From NCBI GenBank assembly GCA_922989275.2, contig OV277869.1, positions 44,934,189-44,998,188 of the forward strand: a stretch of 64,000 bases of DNA. The letters are read 5' to 3'. The notes under the pieces are model-generated. The model had not been told where the DNA came from, made no database searches, and saw only the letters and a program-made list of their open reading frames with translations. The position numbers were made by a program, and so were the translations under genes. Source of the DNA: Gari tellinella. Its lineage: Eukaryota > Mollusca > Bivalvia > Cardiida > Psammobiidae. Of the stretch, positions 1-11,072 are shown one piece after another (positions within the stretch are counted from its first letter, which is position 1; each line of letters begins with the position of its first letter).

Positions 1-835
1 GGTTATATGATGAATGGGTTTTTTAATCAGAAAAAATAAACATGATATTACATTATTGAGTGACCTTTTACCTAATGTCCCAAAAAGAAATGGGATTATC
101 TACTCATCATCAACAACCTCCCAACCAAATATGGGATCTGTTATAATAACCATAATATTACATTCCTGAATGACCTTGACTTTATGACTACTCATCTGAA
201 TTATAAACTGTCTTATCAAAAGAGGCCTCTAGGTTTAATGAAGGATGAATTATTGATCGGAAACCATTTTATATAAAACCCATTGTATTTTTATTAATGA
301 ATGACCTCGACCCTACTTACTTCAACAGAAATATATGCAATCCACTCATGACATTCCTACTAAATAAAATTATGAAAACTACAGTTGGAAGAAAAACTGA
401 GTTGAACTCTAGGATGGAGGTAGGGTCAGTTATTGATTGGAAATGCTCTAATGTAATATCCATATTGCATTCCTGAACGACTTGTAAAATCCATCACATT
501 TCATTACTGAATGACCTTGACCTCTCACCAACTGACCTAAAAAGAATTAGGGGGTCAATTATGCACTGTTTACAACATCTGTACCAAAAATGAGAACTGT
601 TGTAGGTAAGTTATTGATCAGAAAAAATTGGTGTAAAACCATTACGTTTCAAAACTGAATGACCTTGAACTTTGACCTGACTTACAGATCTGAAAAGAAA
701 TAGGGTTAATTTCCTCATCATGATTAATGTCCATACCATATTTATATGAGAACTGTAGGTTGAAGGAAAAGAGAGTTACTGATTGGAAACCATTGGGTCT
801 ACCAAAACAATATACCCCACTTCATTTAGCAACCA
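1..835. repeat. Decayed interspersed repeat rich in GACCTTGAC motifs
   Basis: The stretch carries several imperfect copies of a block of about 170 bp. Shared phrases are 'tgaatgaccttgac', 'aagaaatagggt', 'ctcatcat', 'accaaatatgagaact' and 'gttattgatcggaaacca'. A similar block recurs at 9,690-9,975. No coding potential is seen. It is probably the inside of an old non-autonomous element; class unknown. Confidence 0.5.
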
Positions 836-980
836 CCTATAATGTAAGAGACTGCTTTTGGACCCTGTAAAGGAGAGTTGTTAAATGCAAGTTTGACTGT
901 ACACTTCGATATTACTTCAAAGGCCTAGTCAAACCCTTCTTAACTTTATTAACTGACGTGTAAACTAGCCAACATATACA

Positions 981-1161
981 TGGCTCCAGATAAGGGTAGT
1001 ATTTCAAAAACTAAAATCTTTATCTATTACAAATCCCTATGGTGTCACTACTCATTAGAATAGTCTCTTCCAGACGATTTTGAGTAGTAACCCCATATGG
1101 TTTGGTGCTAATAGAGTGAGAAAATGTATGATTTGTTAAGTTTACTCGCTCTTATTGGGAA
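981..1161. mobile_element. Family D palindromic MITE (CTCCAGATAAG termini)
   Basis: The ends read GGCTCCAGATAAGG and a decayed inverse copy. The centre is the family hairpin CTATGGTGTCACTACTCATTAGAAT facing a decayed inverted arm. Other members lie at 16.7, 17.3, 18.0, 34.75, 45.4 and 59.5 kb. The 59.5-kb copy, compared with an empty site, shows a 5-bp target duplication, which suggests a hAT5-like source. Confidence 0.65.
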
Positions 1162-1205
1162 TTCTGCATATGGGTTAATTACTTAGAACAGAAGCTTAGT
1201 ATTAT

Positions 1206-1628
1206 ACAAGAGGCCCATGCGGGCCTAAATATCGCTCACCTGGAAAAACCAACACAAGGGTCACATGACCCCCAGGGCGGGATCATTTTTTATCCCAGGG
1301 ACATGTTTTGAACAATCTTGAAAGAAAACCTTAAGATGATGCTTTGTGCCAAATATCTAAGCTCAGGGTACTACGGTTTCAGACAAGAAGATTTTTTAAG
1401 TTTTCATTGAAAAAATCTATTTTTAGCTCCTGTTACCTAGATATACAACGGACCGGAATTATTTGTACAACTTTGAAAGAGGACAATACAAGGATCATTC
1501 CTGCCAAGTTTGGTAAAAATCCATCCAGTAGTCTAGGAGGAGAAGCCGTTTGAAGAAATTGTTGACGACGGAGACGACGGACACAATCAAAATAGCTCAC
1601 CTTGGCACTACGTGCCGGGTGAGCTAAC
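1206..1628. mobile_element. Family C non-autonomous element (AGCTCACC/GGTGAGCT ends)
   Basis: It starts with 'acaagaggcccatg' and the 'gctcacctgg' motif and ends with 'gccgggtgagctaac'. The inside matches the copies at 13.4-16.5 kb and 59.9-61.8 kb, including 'agacaagaagattttttaag' and a GACGACGG-rich segment near the right end. The small ORFs here recur in other copies of the repeat and are not taken as genes. Confidence 0.65.
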
Positions 1629-1799
1629 AACAGGTACAGTTTTGGAACAAAGATAAAGTTTCTCAAGTTATTTGGAATTCATGTTGGGCAATTATCTATA
1701 GAAATAGTGTAGTTGGTTTTGATTTGATTTGTTATGATTTTACGTTGCTTTTAACAGTATTTCTGACTATTTCAGTCATATTGCGATGTCCAGCTTATT

Positions 1800-2760
1800 A
1801 CAGGTGGAGGAAGTTGGCTCTGAAAGAAAGCCAGCATTGCTAGATAATACCCTATGACAAACAACCAGCAACACAGAATGCCTTATTCCAATTATGAAGA
1901 CTTTAATTAAGTTAAAATTTATTTTACAGTATCTTATGTTGGTATTATGGTGTTACCTAGCAAAGCTACCTTTCTAAGAGAGAGCCAGCCTTGCTAGATA
2001 CTACACTAACACAAACAACCAGCTACACAGGGTGTCATATTTCAAAAATCAAGACTTAAACATATATTACAATGTATCTTATATTGGTAAGGGTATTATC
2101 TAGCAAATCTGCCTTTCTAAGAGAGCTAGCATTGCTAGATAATATCCTAACACAAACAACCAGCAACACAGGGTGTCATATTCCAATAATCAATACTTAA
2201 TCAATACTTAAACATGTTAAAATGTATATTATAGTATATATTGTTGGTAAGGGTATTATCTATCAAACCTAATAGAGCCAGCCTTGTTAGATAATACCCT
2301 AACACAAACAACAAGCAACACAGATAAGAATGCCATATTCCACTAATCAATACTAAAACATGTTAAAATGTATTTTACGGTATCTTATGTTGGTAAGGGT
2401 GTTATCTATCAAAGCTGCCTTTCTAAGAGAAGGCCAGCCTTGCTAGATAATACCCTTACGCAAACAACCAGATACACGGGGTGTCATATTCCAAAAATCA
2501 AGAATTAAACATATGTTAAAACGTATCTTATGGTAACCTATCATTATGTTGCTAAGGGTATTATCTATCAAAGCTTTCTAAGAGAGCCAGCCTTGCTAGA
2601 TAATACCCTAACACATACAACCAGCAACATAGGGTGCCATATTTAAACAATCAAGCCTTAAACATATGTTAAAATGTATCTCAAGGAAACTTAAGTGGAT
2701 AATGGTATTATCTATCAAAGCTGCCATAATACCCTAACATAAACAACCAGCAACATGTAC
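1800..2760. repeat. Tandem repeat of about 150 bp with a built-in hairpin
   Basis: The marker 'gccagccttgctagataata' recurs near 1,833, 1,985, 2,124, 2,279, 2,433 and 2,587, a spacing of about 139-155 bp, with a last partial unit near 2,730. Most units contain GGGTATTATCTATCAAAG followed by the near-inverse TTGCTAGATAATACCC, so each can fold into a stem of about 14 bp. Confidence 0.75.
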
Positions 2761-3174
2761 ATCTTCTGTTCTATGAACAAGCAAGCTAATGATTGTCACA
2801 GTAATATAGATACTCAATAATTATAGCATAAGTTTTAAAGTTATACATGTACCTTATTTTCTGGAAATAGCATGATCAATGAGGCCATATTTTTAAAGCA
2901 AAGTCACCACATCATTGCCATTAGTATGCCAAGCATAAACAGCACATTTTACAATATTCTAAAGATAATAAATGTAGGCAGATAAATAAATGTAGTTTTA
3001 TTAAATAAATGAGGTTTATGTATTAATTAATACATGAAGATGCCATTATCATTAAACAGAGCTCGAGATCATGTGAGTATTTCAAGTATCATATATCTCA
3101 ATTAAACTCTGTGATGTGAATTAATACTCAATACAATCATCTTGATGTCCTATCATAGCCTTTGTTGACACATA
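2761..3174. other. AT-rich stretch without recognisable features
   Basis: No ORF, RNA gene or clear repeat was recognised. The sequence is AT-rich with short TAAATAAATG runs. Confidence 0.5.
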
Positions 3175-4157
3175 CAGTAAACCTTGAATAATGAGCTTGG
3201 TTATAAGGAATCCTTTGCAATAAGGAACAGTTTAAAAATCCCATAATATTACCCCTCTTTTTTCTATCTAATAAAGTATGGTTACAACGTACTTGATTGT
3301 AAAACTTGGCTATAGCGTACACCAATTTCCGGTACCGATTCAACAAACTTCATTAGAATATCATCTGTTATAGCATATCGTCGATTAAGAGAGTTTCAAC
3401 TGTATAATATGGCTGTTGCAGAGCAATTATCAATCAATAATTACCTCACAGGTAAATTGTTTGCCAGCGATAGTTTGTATGCATTGTGTGTAAGTATCAG
3501 CAATATTAACAGACAATTTTTACGCATCACTTTGAAAAACGTTAAACGAAAGTCATATTTGCTCACACTTCGTACATATATGCCCATGCACAAAAATTAC
3601 TCTGTCATTACACCATCAACATAGAGAGAAAACGGAAAGTGCTAACCATTGCTAACCATGTCTCCTTCAATATCGTTGTCTGTAGGATCAATTTATAGTG
3701 AGATTTAAGGTGGTGTGACATAAAGATGTATCGATACGAGTGTCAAACAGTTTGGTTCATGATCAGACGCTGCATAATCTAACGCAGCGTCTGGTCTGGA
3801 TCTAAACTGTTTGCAAAGTCGACATTAGGCGTCTTCTGCTGTAAAGACGTCTACAAATGATCTCTGTGTTAATGCCTTCATGTCGAATGTTAACAAGCTT
3901 GCAAATTACTGAAATACTATTTCATAAAAACAAAAATATTATTCTTTGCCTAATTTATGTTTCATTTAAATGAATAGGTTTACACATGTACATGACTACA
4001 TAAATGAATTTGGTGTTCGTTATAAGTCCAAACTGTTCCTTATACCAACCTCGTCTATTCTAAGCAGACTAGTTCATTATTCGATTATAGCAAACTTTGG
4101 CAATTACATTCACTGTTTTTGAGGTCCCGAGGTTTTCTTTATAAACCAGGTTTACTG
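3175..4157. mobile_element. pogo-like non-autonomous element, TA-flanked
   Basis: The left end reads TA-CAGTAAACCTTG and the right end CAGGTTTACTG-TA, giving inverted termini that start CAGTAAACCT next to TA dinucleotides, as in pogo/Tigger-type elements. The interior is decayed and holds a GC-rich hairpin near 3,757-3,803 (CAGACGCTGC facing GCAGCGTCTG). ORFs of 69-71 residues inside show no recognisable domain. The limits are less certain than for the 62.7-kb copy because of decay and possible nesting. Confidence 0.45.
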
Positions 4158-4747
4158 TATATAAAAAGAAAGGTTGGAAATGTTCCATTGAACCACTCCT
4201 ATTTTAAATCATGGGATGCATTCATTCTCTCTCATCAGAGACAGTCACTATTTTCTCCACTGTATTTGGAGTCCGACAACCACATAATTATCCAGCTCAT
4301 TGTGAGACTTGTCATCCCTCTTCATGTTCGATCCTTCACTATTAATTGCTGCCCCTGTACAAATATCAATGTCACTGATTATCCATAGAATGCACTATGG
4401 AAATGTTTACAAAAGCCTAAAGGTATAAGTCAAAGGCATTACGACTCCATTAGTCAGAATGGGATGAACTACAAACTTTCATAGTCCGGATTTCAATTAA
4501 AGTCACCTTAAAATAAGACTTGGTCACAGGACTCAGAAGTTTGGCCACTCCAGAGTCAAGTTTTTTCTGGTAGGCTCTGTAGTGGTCTATAAAGATCGGT
4601 GTTCCGATATCCAGTGAAGTAATCAAGACCAGCTGCTACTGGACTTCACAAACCCCACAAGCAATGCCAGGCCACATTTACTTCATAGCTGGTAAAGAGT
4701 CTTATTGAGTGCTTCTCATTGATCGTGTCCTGAAATTAGAAAAATAA
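4158..4747. other. No recognised feature
   Basis: I see no gene or clear repeat here. An 89-residue ORF across the upstream border resembles no known family and runs into the preceding element. Confidence 0.4.
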
Positions 4748-5343
4748 CAAGACTGCGTGTTCAATAAACGCTTATGCCCCCGGTGGCATCCTTGACAATA
4801 TATTGTGAATCTTTTCTAAGTCCAAATTAGGTCAAGGTCAAACTGAGCTTGGGTATTACTGGGGGGTTGGTAATGGTCCAAGGAAATAACTGTATAAGTA
4901 TAGAAGCATTGTAGTAAGTAGTGTTGATGCTAGACGAAACGGTAAAATCTAGTTAACCAAGAAATAGCCCATTCAAAATATTCTAAGTCCAAATTAGGTC
5001 AAGGTCAAAATCAAGGTTGGGTGATATTGGTGGATAAGGAATGGTCCAAGGCAACAACTGTATAAGTATCCAAGCATTTGGAGTAAGCGGTGTTGATGCC
5101 AGACGAAACAGTAAAATCTAGTTAACCAAGAAATAAGCCAATTCAAAATATTCTAAGTCCAAATTAGGTCAAGGTCAAGATCAAAATCAAGGTTGGGTAT
5201 TATTGGTGGCTAGGGAATGGTCCACGGCAACAACTGTATAAGTATCTAAGCATTTGAATAATCGGTGTTGATGCTAGACGAAACGGTAAAATCTACTTAA
5301 CCTGGTTACGGACGGACGGACTGGACGATTACTTTATGCTCCC
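4748..5343 (-). mobile_element. Family E non-autonomous element (TATGCCCCC ends), first copy
   Basis: It starts with 'caagactgcgtgttcaata' and 'cttatgcccccggtggcat' and ends with a GGACGGAC-rich segment and 'gattactttatgctccc'. The interior repeats 'ctaagtccaaattaggtcaa', 'gtataagtat' and 'tagacgaaacggtaaaatct' in blocks of about 180 bp. Other copies lie at 5.6, 38.3 and 44.4 kb, the last two in the opposite orientation. Confidence 0.65.
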
Positions 5344-5384
5344 ACTTTCACTGCTATATTGTCTGCTGAACCATTTACTCCATA

Positions 5385-5600
5385 GCATTTTTTCTAGTAT
5401 GGAAGATAGGTGACCTGTTAAAATATGTTGAAAGCAGAGCAGAATGAGCGTAAAAGGTGCATTCTGCTTTGCGTTCAGTTTGCTTTAACCTACAATCTGC
5501 TTGAATACGAAAATATTTCTTATGGCACATATTCCAGACTGTAAAAAGAAGAACCGTTTTCTTCAGTTTTCTTCAGTGGAGGAGTTAAGTAAAGGCATAA
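5385..5600. mobile_element. Diverged family B MITE between two family E copies
   Basis: The core pairs GAAAGCAGAGCAGAATG with a 'gcattctgctttgcgttcag' arm, and 'ttcttcagtggagga' marks the family B flank. It separates the family E copies at 4.7 and 5.6 kb. The ends are too decayed to read a target duplication. Confidence 0.55.
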
Positions 5601-5601
5601 A

Positions 5602-6217
5602 CAAGACTGCGCGTCCAATAAACGCTTATGCCCCCGGTGGCATCCTTGACAATATATTCTAAATCTTTTCTAAGTCCAAATTAGGTCAAGGTCAAACTGA
5701 GCTTGGTGAGTTGCTTATGGTCTTAGGCAACAACTGTATAAGTATCAAAGAATTTTAGTTAACAGTGTTGATGCTAGACGAAATGGTAAAATCTAGTTAA
5801 CCAAGAAATAGCCTGTTTAAAATATTCTAAGTCAAAACTAGGTCAAGGTCAAGGTCAAAATCAAAGTTTGGTGATATTGGTGGGTAGGGAATGGTCCAAG
5901 GCAACAACTGTATAAGTATCCAAGCATTTGGGTAAGGGCTGTTGATGCTAGACGAAACAGTAAAATCTACTTAACCTTGTTACGGACGGACTGACGGACG
6001 GACGTTCTCACAGTTGGACATTTGTTGGGTATATTTTTTGTTTAAAAGTACCCAAAAGTACACTAAAATACCCAACAATAACAATAGGGCAATCACGGAA
6101 TGAATGGAATCTATTGTTCTCCCTACCCAACAAAGGACCTTTCGTGCGCTCGGACTGACTGACTGACGGACAGGACGATTACTATATGCCTCCGCATCTA
6201 TCGACGCCGGGGGCATA
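5602..6217 (-). mobile_element. Family E non-autonomous element, second copy with a small inserted palindrome
   Basis: The ends are 'caagactgcgcgtccaata' and 'gacgccgggggcata'. The interior matches the copy at 4,748. A foreign-looking piece at about 6,010-6,130 interrupts the GACGGACGG tail; it carries TTGTTGGGTAT and its inverse ATACCCAACAA. A 108-residue minus-strand ORF spans this junction and is considered chance. Confidence 0.6.
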
Positions 6218-6623
6218 AAAAAAAGCATATCTATTGAATCATGGGTTAAAAATTGTTGAAATTGAGAATTTAGAGTGACATTATAAATGAAGAAACACAC
6301 ACACACTCATGTGCCAATATATAACATAGAACATATTCGAGATAGAAAATACAGTAAAACAAACGAACTATGGCAATGGAGAAAGCTGATTGGCTGAAAT
6401 AGTACATGGTTTACTATTCGTTTATACCAAGTACAATGCTTTTAAACTGGAACATTTCAGAACACATAATTTTGGAAATATCGAAAGTACCACTTGTATA
6501 ATAACGTTCAGTGTTTATACGAAACTGATTTGATTCCAAACCAACGAGTAAGTTGCAGGTTATCTACGCGGTATGTTTCACAAACAGATTCACTATAAAG
6601 TCCCTTTAGAATTGACCAACAGT
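6218..6623. other. No recognised feature
   Basis: The sequence is AT-rich without a recognisable gene or repeat. It leads directly into the 5S-like sequence. Confidence 0.4.
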
Positions 6624-6743
6624 GTCTACTGCCATATCACGTTAAACACTACGGTTCTCGTCCGATCACCGAAGTTAAGCAACGTGGAGCCCGGTCAGTA
6701 CTTGGATGGGTGACCGCTTGGTAATACCGGGCGCCTCAGGCTT
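6624..6743 (+). rRNA. 5S rRNA-like gene copy
   Basis: The order and spacing of conserved 5S segments are present: 'gtctactgccatatcacg' at the start, 'ctcgtccgatcaccgaag', 'ttaagcaacg' (A-box region), and 'cagtacttggatgggtgacc' (C-box region). A T-run at 6,742-6,746 resembles a Pol III terminator. The span is about 120 nt, normal for 5S. Helix I pairs only partly and a few core bases differ from the usual animal form, so this may be a dispersed copy or pseudogene. No tandem 5S cluster is present. Confidence 0.75.
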
Positions 6744-7189
6744 TTTCCTATTTGTCTGTTTTTTTGTTGTTGATTTTTGTTGTTTTTTAAATTAGTTTTG
6801 TCTTTATATTGGACTTTTTTTTGCAGTTTAAACACAATCAACCCTAGAGACGAGAATACTCGTCATTTATAAACCGGGTACCTGAGAATATTACAACTGT
6901 ACTAAGCCGGGCGATGGTTGCTGGCAGGTTTCCATAGTCAGTAACTTCGCGTCTCATATGGATCCAAACTATATAAACGTCAATGATATGGTATGGTTGT
7001 TTGACCAATTGATCCCTGATAACGTGTTCACTCGTCATTTTCCGTTATCAAGCCATGTGTACCGTTTACATTTGAAACGTGTGCACTACAGTTTGTAAAT
7101 GACGAGTTAACTCGTCGCTAGGGTTGAATGTGTTAAACTAGAAAATGTCCAATCTAAAAACAATTAAAAAAGACAGAAATATAGGAAAA
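6744..7189. repeat. Inverted-repeat spacer between the 5S-like copies
   Basis: The two flanks are inverted versions of each other: 'tttcctat', a T-rich run, 'attggac', 'gtttaaacac' and 'tcaaccctag' on the left are matched in reverse on the right. The inner ends read CAACCCTAGAGACGAG and, inverted, CAACCCTAGCGACGAG. A unique centre of about 230 bp holds a 64-residue ORF without recognisable domains. Confidence 0.6.
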
Positions 7190-7255
7190 TTTCTACGGCA
7201 CTCGTTATTCCTAGGAGGTCACCTATCCAAGTACTAACTGGTCTCGAGTAATAGT
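7190..7255 (-). pseudogene. Partial 5S rRNA-like fragment, inverted
   Basis: Read on the minus strand it gives 'cagttagtacttggatagg' followed by 'tgacctcctaggaataac' and 'gtgccgtagaa', the 3' half of a 5S sequence. The 5' half is missing, replaced by unrelated DNA at about 7,256. It faces the copy at 6,624 across an inverted-repeat spacer. Confidence 0.6.
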
Positions 7256-7264
7256 TACATAATG

Positions 7265-7450
7265 ATAATTTTGACAGAAAAAGCTTAATGATGAGTGACA
7301 AACAGCGTTACGCGGAGTCTGATCTGGATTCAAGCTGTTTGCAACTGTTTACCCATTTCCCTCCCTATAACGCCTCCCTCCGAACAACGCACTCAAGGTT
7401 TGTCTCCCAATGGGTGTCGTTGTAGAGAGGGAGCACTGTACATAAAAACT
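7265..7450. mobile_element. Relic of a pogo-like MITE
   Basis: It contains 'ccctccctataacgcctccc', 'tctcccaatgggtgtcgttg' and 'agagagggagcactgtac'. The inverse of the right end starts GTACAGTGCTCCCTCTCT, like a pogo terminus. A closely similar segment lies at 18.8-19.0 kb. The upstream part carries a decayed hairpin related to the one near 3.76 kb. Confidence 0.45.
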
Positions 7451-7619
7451 AAGTTATTCTTTCTAAATAAATGGCTTTATGTTTAAAGAGGCTCGCAACC
7501 AGATTTAGCATTAAAAATAGTGATTTGTACATATAATGTATGTCAAATGCTTATATAAATGGGTAAGAATTAGTTTAGGATATGAAATTCTGTTTAAAAA
7601 CATGAATTTCAATAAAAAA

Positions 7620-7665
7620 AAAATTGCGCTCTGGTGAGATTCAAACCCCGTACCCGGCATGCAGG
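7620..7665 (-). repeat. tRNA-like B-box fragment, probably SINE-derived
   Basis: On the minus strand 'gtacggggtttgaatctcac' resembles a tRNA T-arm/B box and is followed by CAGAGCGC and a T9 run. The A box and anticodon region are not recognisable, so this is a fragment, not a tRNA gene. Confidence 0.35.
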
Positions 7666-7695
7666 ACAAACAAGCAAAAACCATGTGTACTGTAC

Positions 7696-8546
7696 CCCTC
7701 CTAGCGTCATTTGGAGTGTTCCTGGTCCCTCCCAGTGTCTTCCCGAGAGGTATGGCTCCCTCCTATCGTCTCTCCAAGGGCTCCAAAGCCCTCCCAACGT
7801 CTTTTCGAGTGTTTCTGAGCCCTCCCAGCGTCCATCCGAGAGTTCCTGATCCCTGCCGGTATCTTTCCGAGTGTACTGCATCCCTGCCAGCGTCCTTTCC
7901 CGTGTTCCTGGTCCCTCCCAGTGTCTTTCCGAGAGGTATGGCTCCCTCCCATTGTCTCTCCGAGAGCTCCAACGCCCTCCGAACGTGTTTTCGAGTGATC
8001 GTGATCCCTCCCAGCGTCTGTCCGAGCATCCATGATCCCTCCCAGTGTCTTTCCGAGTGTACTGCTTCCCTCCTAGCGACCTTTCCGAGTGTTCCTGGGT
8101 CCTCCCAGTGTCTCCACGAGTGGTATTGCTCCCTCCCATTGTCTTTTTGAGTGGTTCCGAGTCCTCTCAGCGTGGTTCTGATCCCTCTAAGCGAGGTTCT
8201 GAGCCCTCTCAGCGTACTTCCGAGCGTTCCTGATCCCTCCCAGTGTCTTTTCGAGTGTACTGCACCCCTCCCAGCGTCCTTTCGAGTGTTCATGGTCCCT
8301 CCCTGTGTTTTTCCGAGAGGTATGGCTCCCTCCCATTGTCTCTCCGAGGGCTCCAAATCCCTCCCAACGTCTTTTCCGAGTGTTTCTGAGCCCTCCCCGC
8401 GTCCTTCCGAGCGTTCCTGATCCCTCCCAGTGTCTTTCCGAGTGTTCTGCAACCCTCCCCGCGTCCTTCCGAGTGTTTATGTGCCCTCCTATATGTCTTT
8501 CTGAGTGCTATTTCTCCCTCCCATTGTCTCTCTGAGAGCTCCAAAG
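7696..8546. repeat. 31-bp minisatellite with six-unit higher-order repeat
   Basis: Units of 31 bp begin CCCTCC and contain GTCTTTCCGAG; about 27 units are present. Six successive different units form a 186-bp pattern that restarts at 7,727 and 7,913, then near 8,100 and 8,297, the last interval enlarged by two 21-bp units. The CT-rich strand has few stops, so long ORFs appear in several frames on both strands. The unit length is not a multiple of three, so these are not treated as genes. Confidence 0.85.
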
Positions 8547-8649
8547 TTTGTTACAGACACCTCACAAATGACAATTAATATGCGTAAATATATTTTTTTA
8601 TATGTATATATAAAATTATATAGAAAGAGATTGATGTTGAGAGAAAAAA

Positions 8650-9505
8650 GAAAGATAAACTATTCCAAAGCCGTCTCACACACAGACAAACGCACACACA
8701 CGCACATACCAAATATGAAAGCAATATCTCAATGAACAAAGGCATTTTTCAAAACCTAAACACAGATATAGAAACCTAAATGCAGGCCCTAAGTTCAAGG
8801 TCAAGGTCACAGTGGTCAAACTTTTTGTGTGCATGGAAAGGTCTTGTCCATAAACATACACATACCAAATATGAAAGCAATATCTCAAGGGACATAGAAG
8901 TTAAAGGTCTTTTGACAAACCTAAACACAGATTTTGAAAGCTAAACATGGGCCCTAACTTCAAGGTCAAGGACATTGGGGTAAAACTATTTAGTTGCTTG
9001 GTAAAGTCTTGTCCATAAACACACACACATACCAAATATGAAAGCAATATCTCAGTGATCATAGGAGTTATAAGCATTTTTCGAAACCTAAACACAGATT
9101 TCGAAACCTAAACACGGGCCCTAAGTCCAAGGTCAAGGTCACTTGGTTAAAATAATTTGTATTCATGAACAGGTATTGTCCATATACAACTGCATGCAAC
9201 TATTAAAGGAATATCTCAATGAACAAAGGAGTTATAGGCATTTTTCAAAAACCTAAACACAGATTTCGAAACCTTAACGCAGGCCCTAAGTTCAAGGTCA
9301 AGGTCACAGGGATCTGTGTGCATGGAAAGGTCTTGCCCATACACTCACACAAACCAAATATGAAAGCAATACCTCAAGGGACATAGAAATTATAAGGATT
9401 TTCTTGAAACTGCCAACGCGAACGGGAATGGACACAGGAACGGGAACGCCGACGCCAACGACTGGGTGAGAACATTAGTGCTTGGACACAGTCCGGCGAG
9501 CTAAC
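8650..9505. repeat. Family F repeat cluster (AAGGTCAAGGTCA)
   Basis: Blocks of about 170-180 bp repeat 'aacctaaacacagatttcga', 'ccctaagttcaaggtcaagg', 'catggaaaggtcttgtccat', 'ataccaaatatgaaagcaat' and 'atctcaagggacatag'. The cluster ends with an AACGGGAACGCCGACGCC segment and 'cagtccggcgagctaac', like family C ends. Sister clusters lie at 10.1 and 11.1 kb. ORFs of 64-76 residues come from the repeat itself. Confidence 0.65.
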
Positions 9506-9689
9506 AACAAAACGTATTCTAGGTTAGTTACCAAATCGCAACGCATAACATGTGAAGATGTGGGACTGCAGCTGCAGTACCTTGTATATGACTGACCTAA
9601 ATGAAGAACTCAGTTGAAAACTTAAAGCTGGATCTAAGCACTGAAGTTTGACAATATGTATGTAGTTTGCTTTCGCTTCTTAATTCCAG

Positions 9690-9975
9690 CGAGACAAAAA
9701 ATATAATATTACATAGTTGATGGACCTTGACACTTGACTTCAACAGAAATGGGGTCATCAACTCATCATAACAAATTTCACTAACAAATTTGAGAACTTT
9801 ACATTGAATGAAGGATGAATTATTGATCTGAAACCATTTGTTGTCAAAACCATTTCATTACTGACTGACATTGATCTCTAACCTCAAAGGAAATAGTTGT
9901 TATCTTCTCATCATTACAAACCTCCCTACCAAATATGAGCTATCAATCGGAAACCATTTGGTCTATCGACAGACA
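9690..9975. repeat. Second copy of the decayed repeat seen at 1-835
   Basis: Shared phrases include 'acagaaatggggtcatcaac', 'ctcatcat', 'gaaggatgaattattgatc' and 'gaaaccatttg'. It has no coding potential. The 185 bp before it show nothing recognisable. Confidence 0.45.
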
Positions 9976-10129
9976 AGCAGACCGACCAACTGATATGTGC
10001 AAAGCATACCCCGTATTCTTTAAAGAAGTGAAAGAATAAATATCCCTCAACACTGAGAGAGGTTTGTTAGGTTTCAAAATATTTTTGTCCAGTTTTTTAA
10101 GACGTCAAAGGCACTCTTGACAAAAAAAA

Positions 10130-10565
10130 TTACACAGAAATTTACACAAGAAATGAGCATTTTTCGAAACCTAAACGCAGATTTCAAAACCTAAATGTGG
10201 GCCCAAAGTTCAAGGTCAAGAGGCTAAAAAAACCTTTTGTATGCATAAACAGGTATTGTCCATATACATATGCATGCCAAATATTAAAGAAATATCTCAA
10301 TGAACAAAGGAGTTATAGGCATTTTTCAAAACCTAAACGCAGATTTCACACCTAAATGCAGGCCCTAAGTTCAAGGTCAAGGGGTCAACATATGTGTGTG
10401 CATGGAAAGGTCTTGTCCATATACACACATGTACCAAATATGAAAGCAATCTCTCAAGTGAAAAATGAGTTACAAGCATTTTTTTAAACTGATAACAGGA
10501 ATGGCAACACCGACGCCAACTACTGGGTGAGAACATAAGCTCTTGGACACAGTCCGGCGAGCTAA
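10130..10565. repeat. Family F repeat cluster, second copy
   Basis: It carries the same blocks as at 8.65-9.5 kb: 'cgaaacctaaacgcagattt', 'aagttcaaggtcaag' and 'catggaaaggtcttgtccat', ending in 'cagtccggcgagctaa'. The interval 10,566-11,070 that follows holds no recognisable gene or repeat. Confidence 0.6.
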
Positions 10566-11072
10566 AATGCAGTTCAAGGGCATTTGTTAAACTACTGTCA
10601 CATTTCCTGTTTCTATTAATTTTACCTCTGATCTAGATACAAATTGTTTGCCTCTTGGTCTGTTATTCTGCAAACATACACCAGATTGTAATTTAATTAT
10701 ATCAACAGGCAACAATTTCACACTTTTAGATAAATGACATGGTTGCTTTGCGTACCTTGAAGTATCTAAGCAAGGATATGGGGGTGATTGACCGTGGATC
10801 AGTGGTAGTCACCATTGACTGATATCAGTCAGCAGAACTTGAGGCACAGGCTGTATACTGGAAAACATTTAAAACACAACAGAAACAATGTTATGGGGAA
10901 AAGACATACATATAATGTACAATAAAACCCCTGGAAACAGAACTCCTTTATACCCTAAGCTCGGAAAATCTTATTACACAATTCCCTTTCTATTGGCTCA
11001 CAAACTGCTGAATAAAATAATATGTGTTTGTGAAATAATATGCCCCCTGATGTGATAATGACTTCTAAAACA

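Noticed and set aside
7609..8544. Long ORFs on both strands (up to 229 residues) in the CT-rich block
   Set aside because: They arise from a 31-bp minisatellite whose strand composition lacks stops. The unit is not a multiple of three and several frames are open at once.
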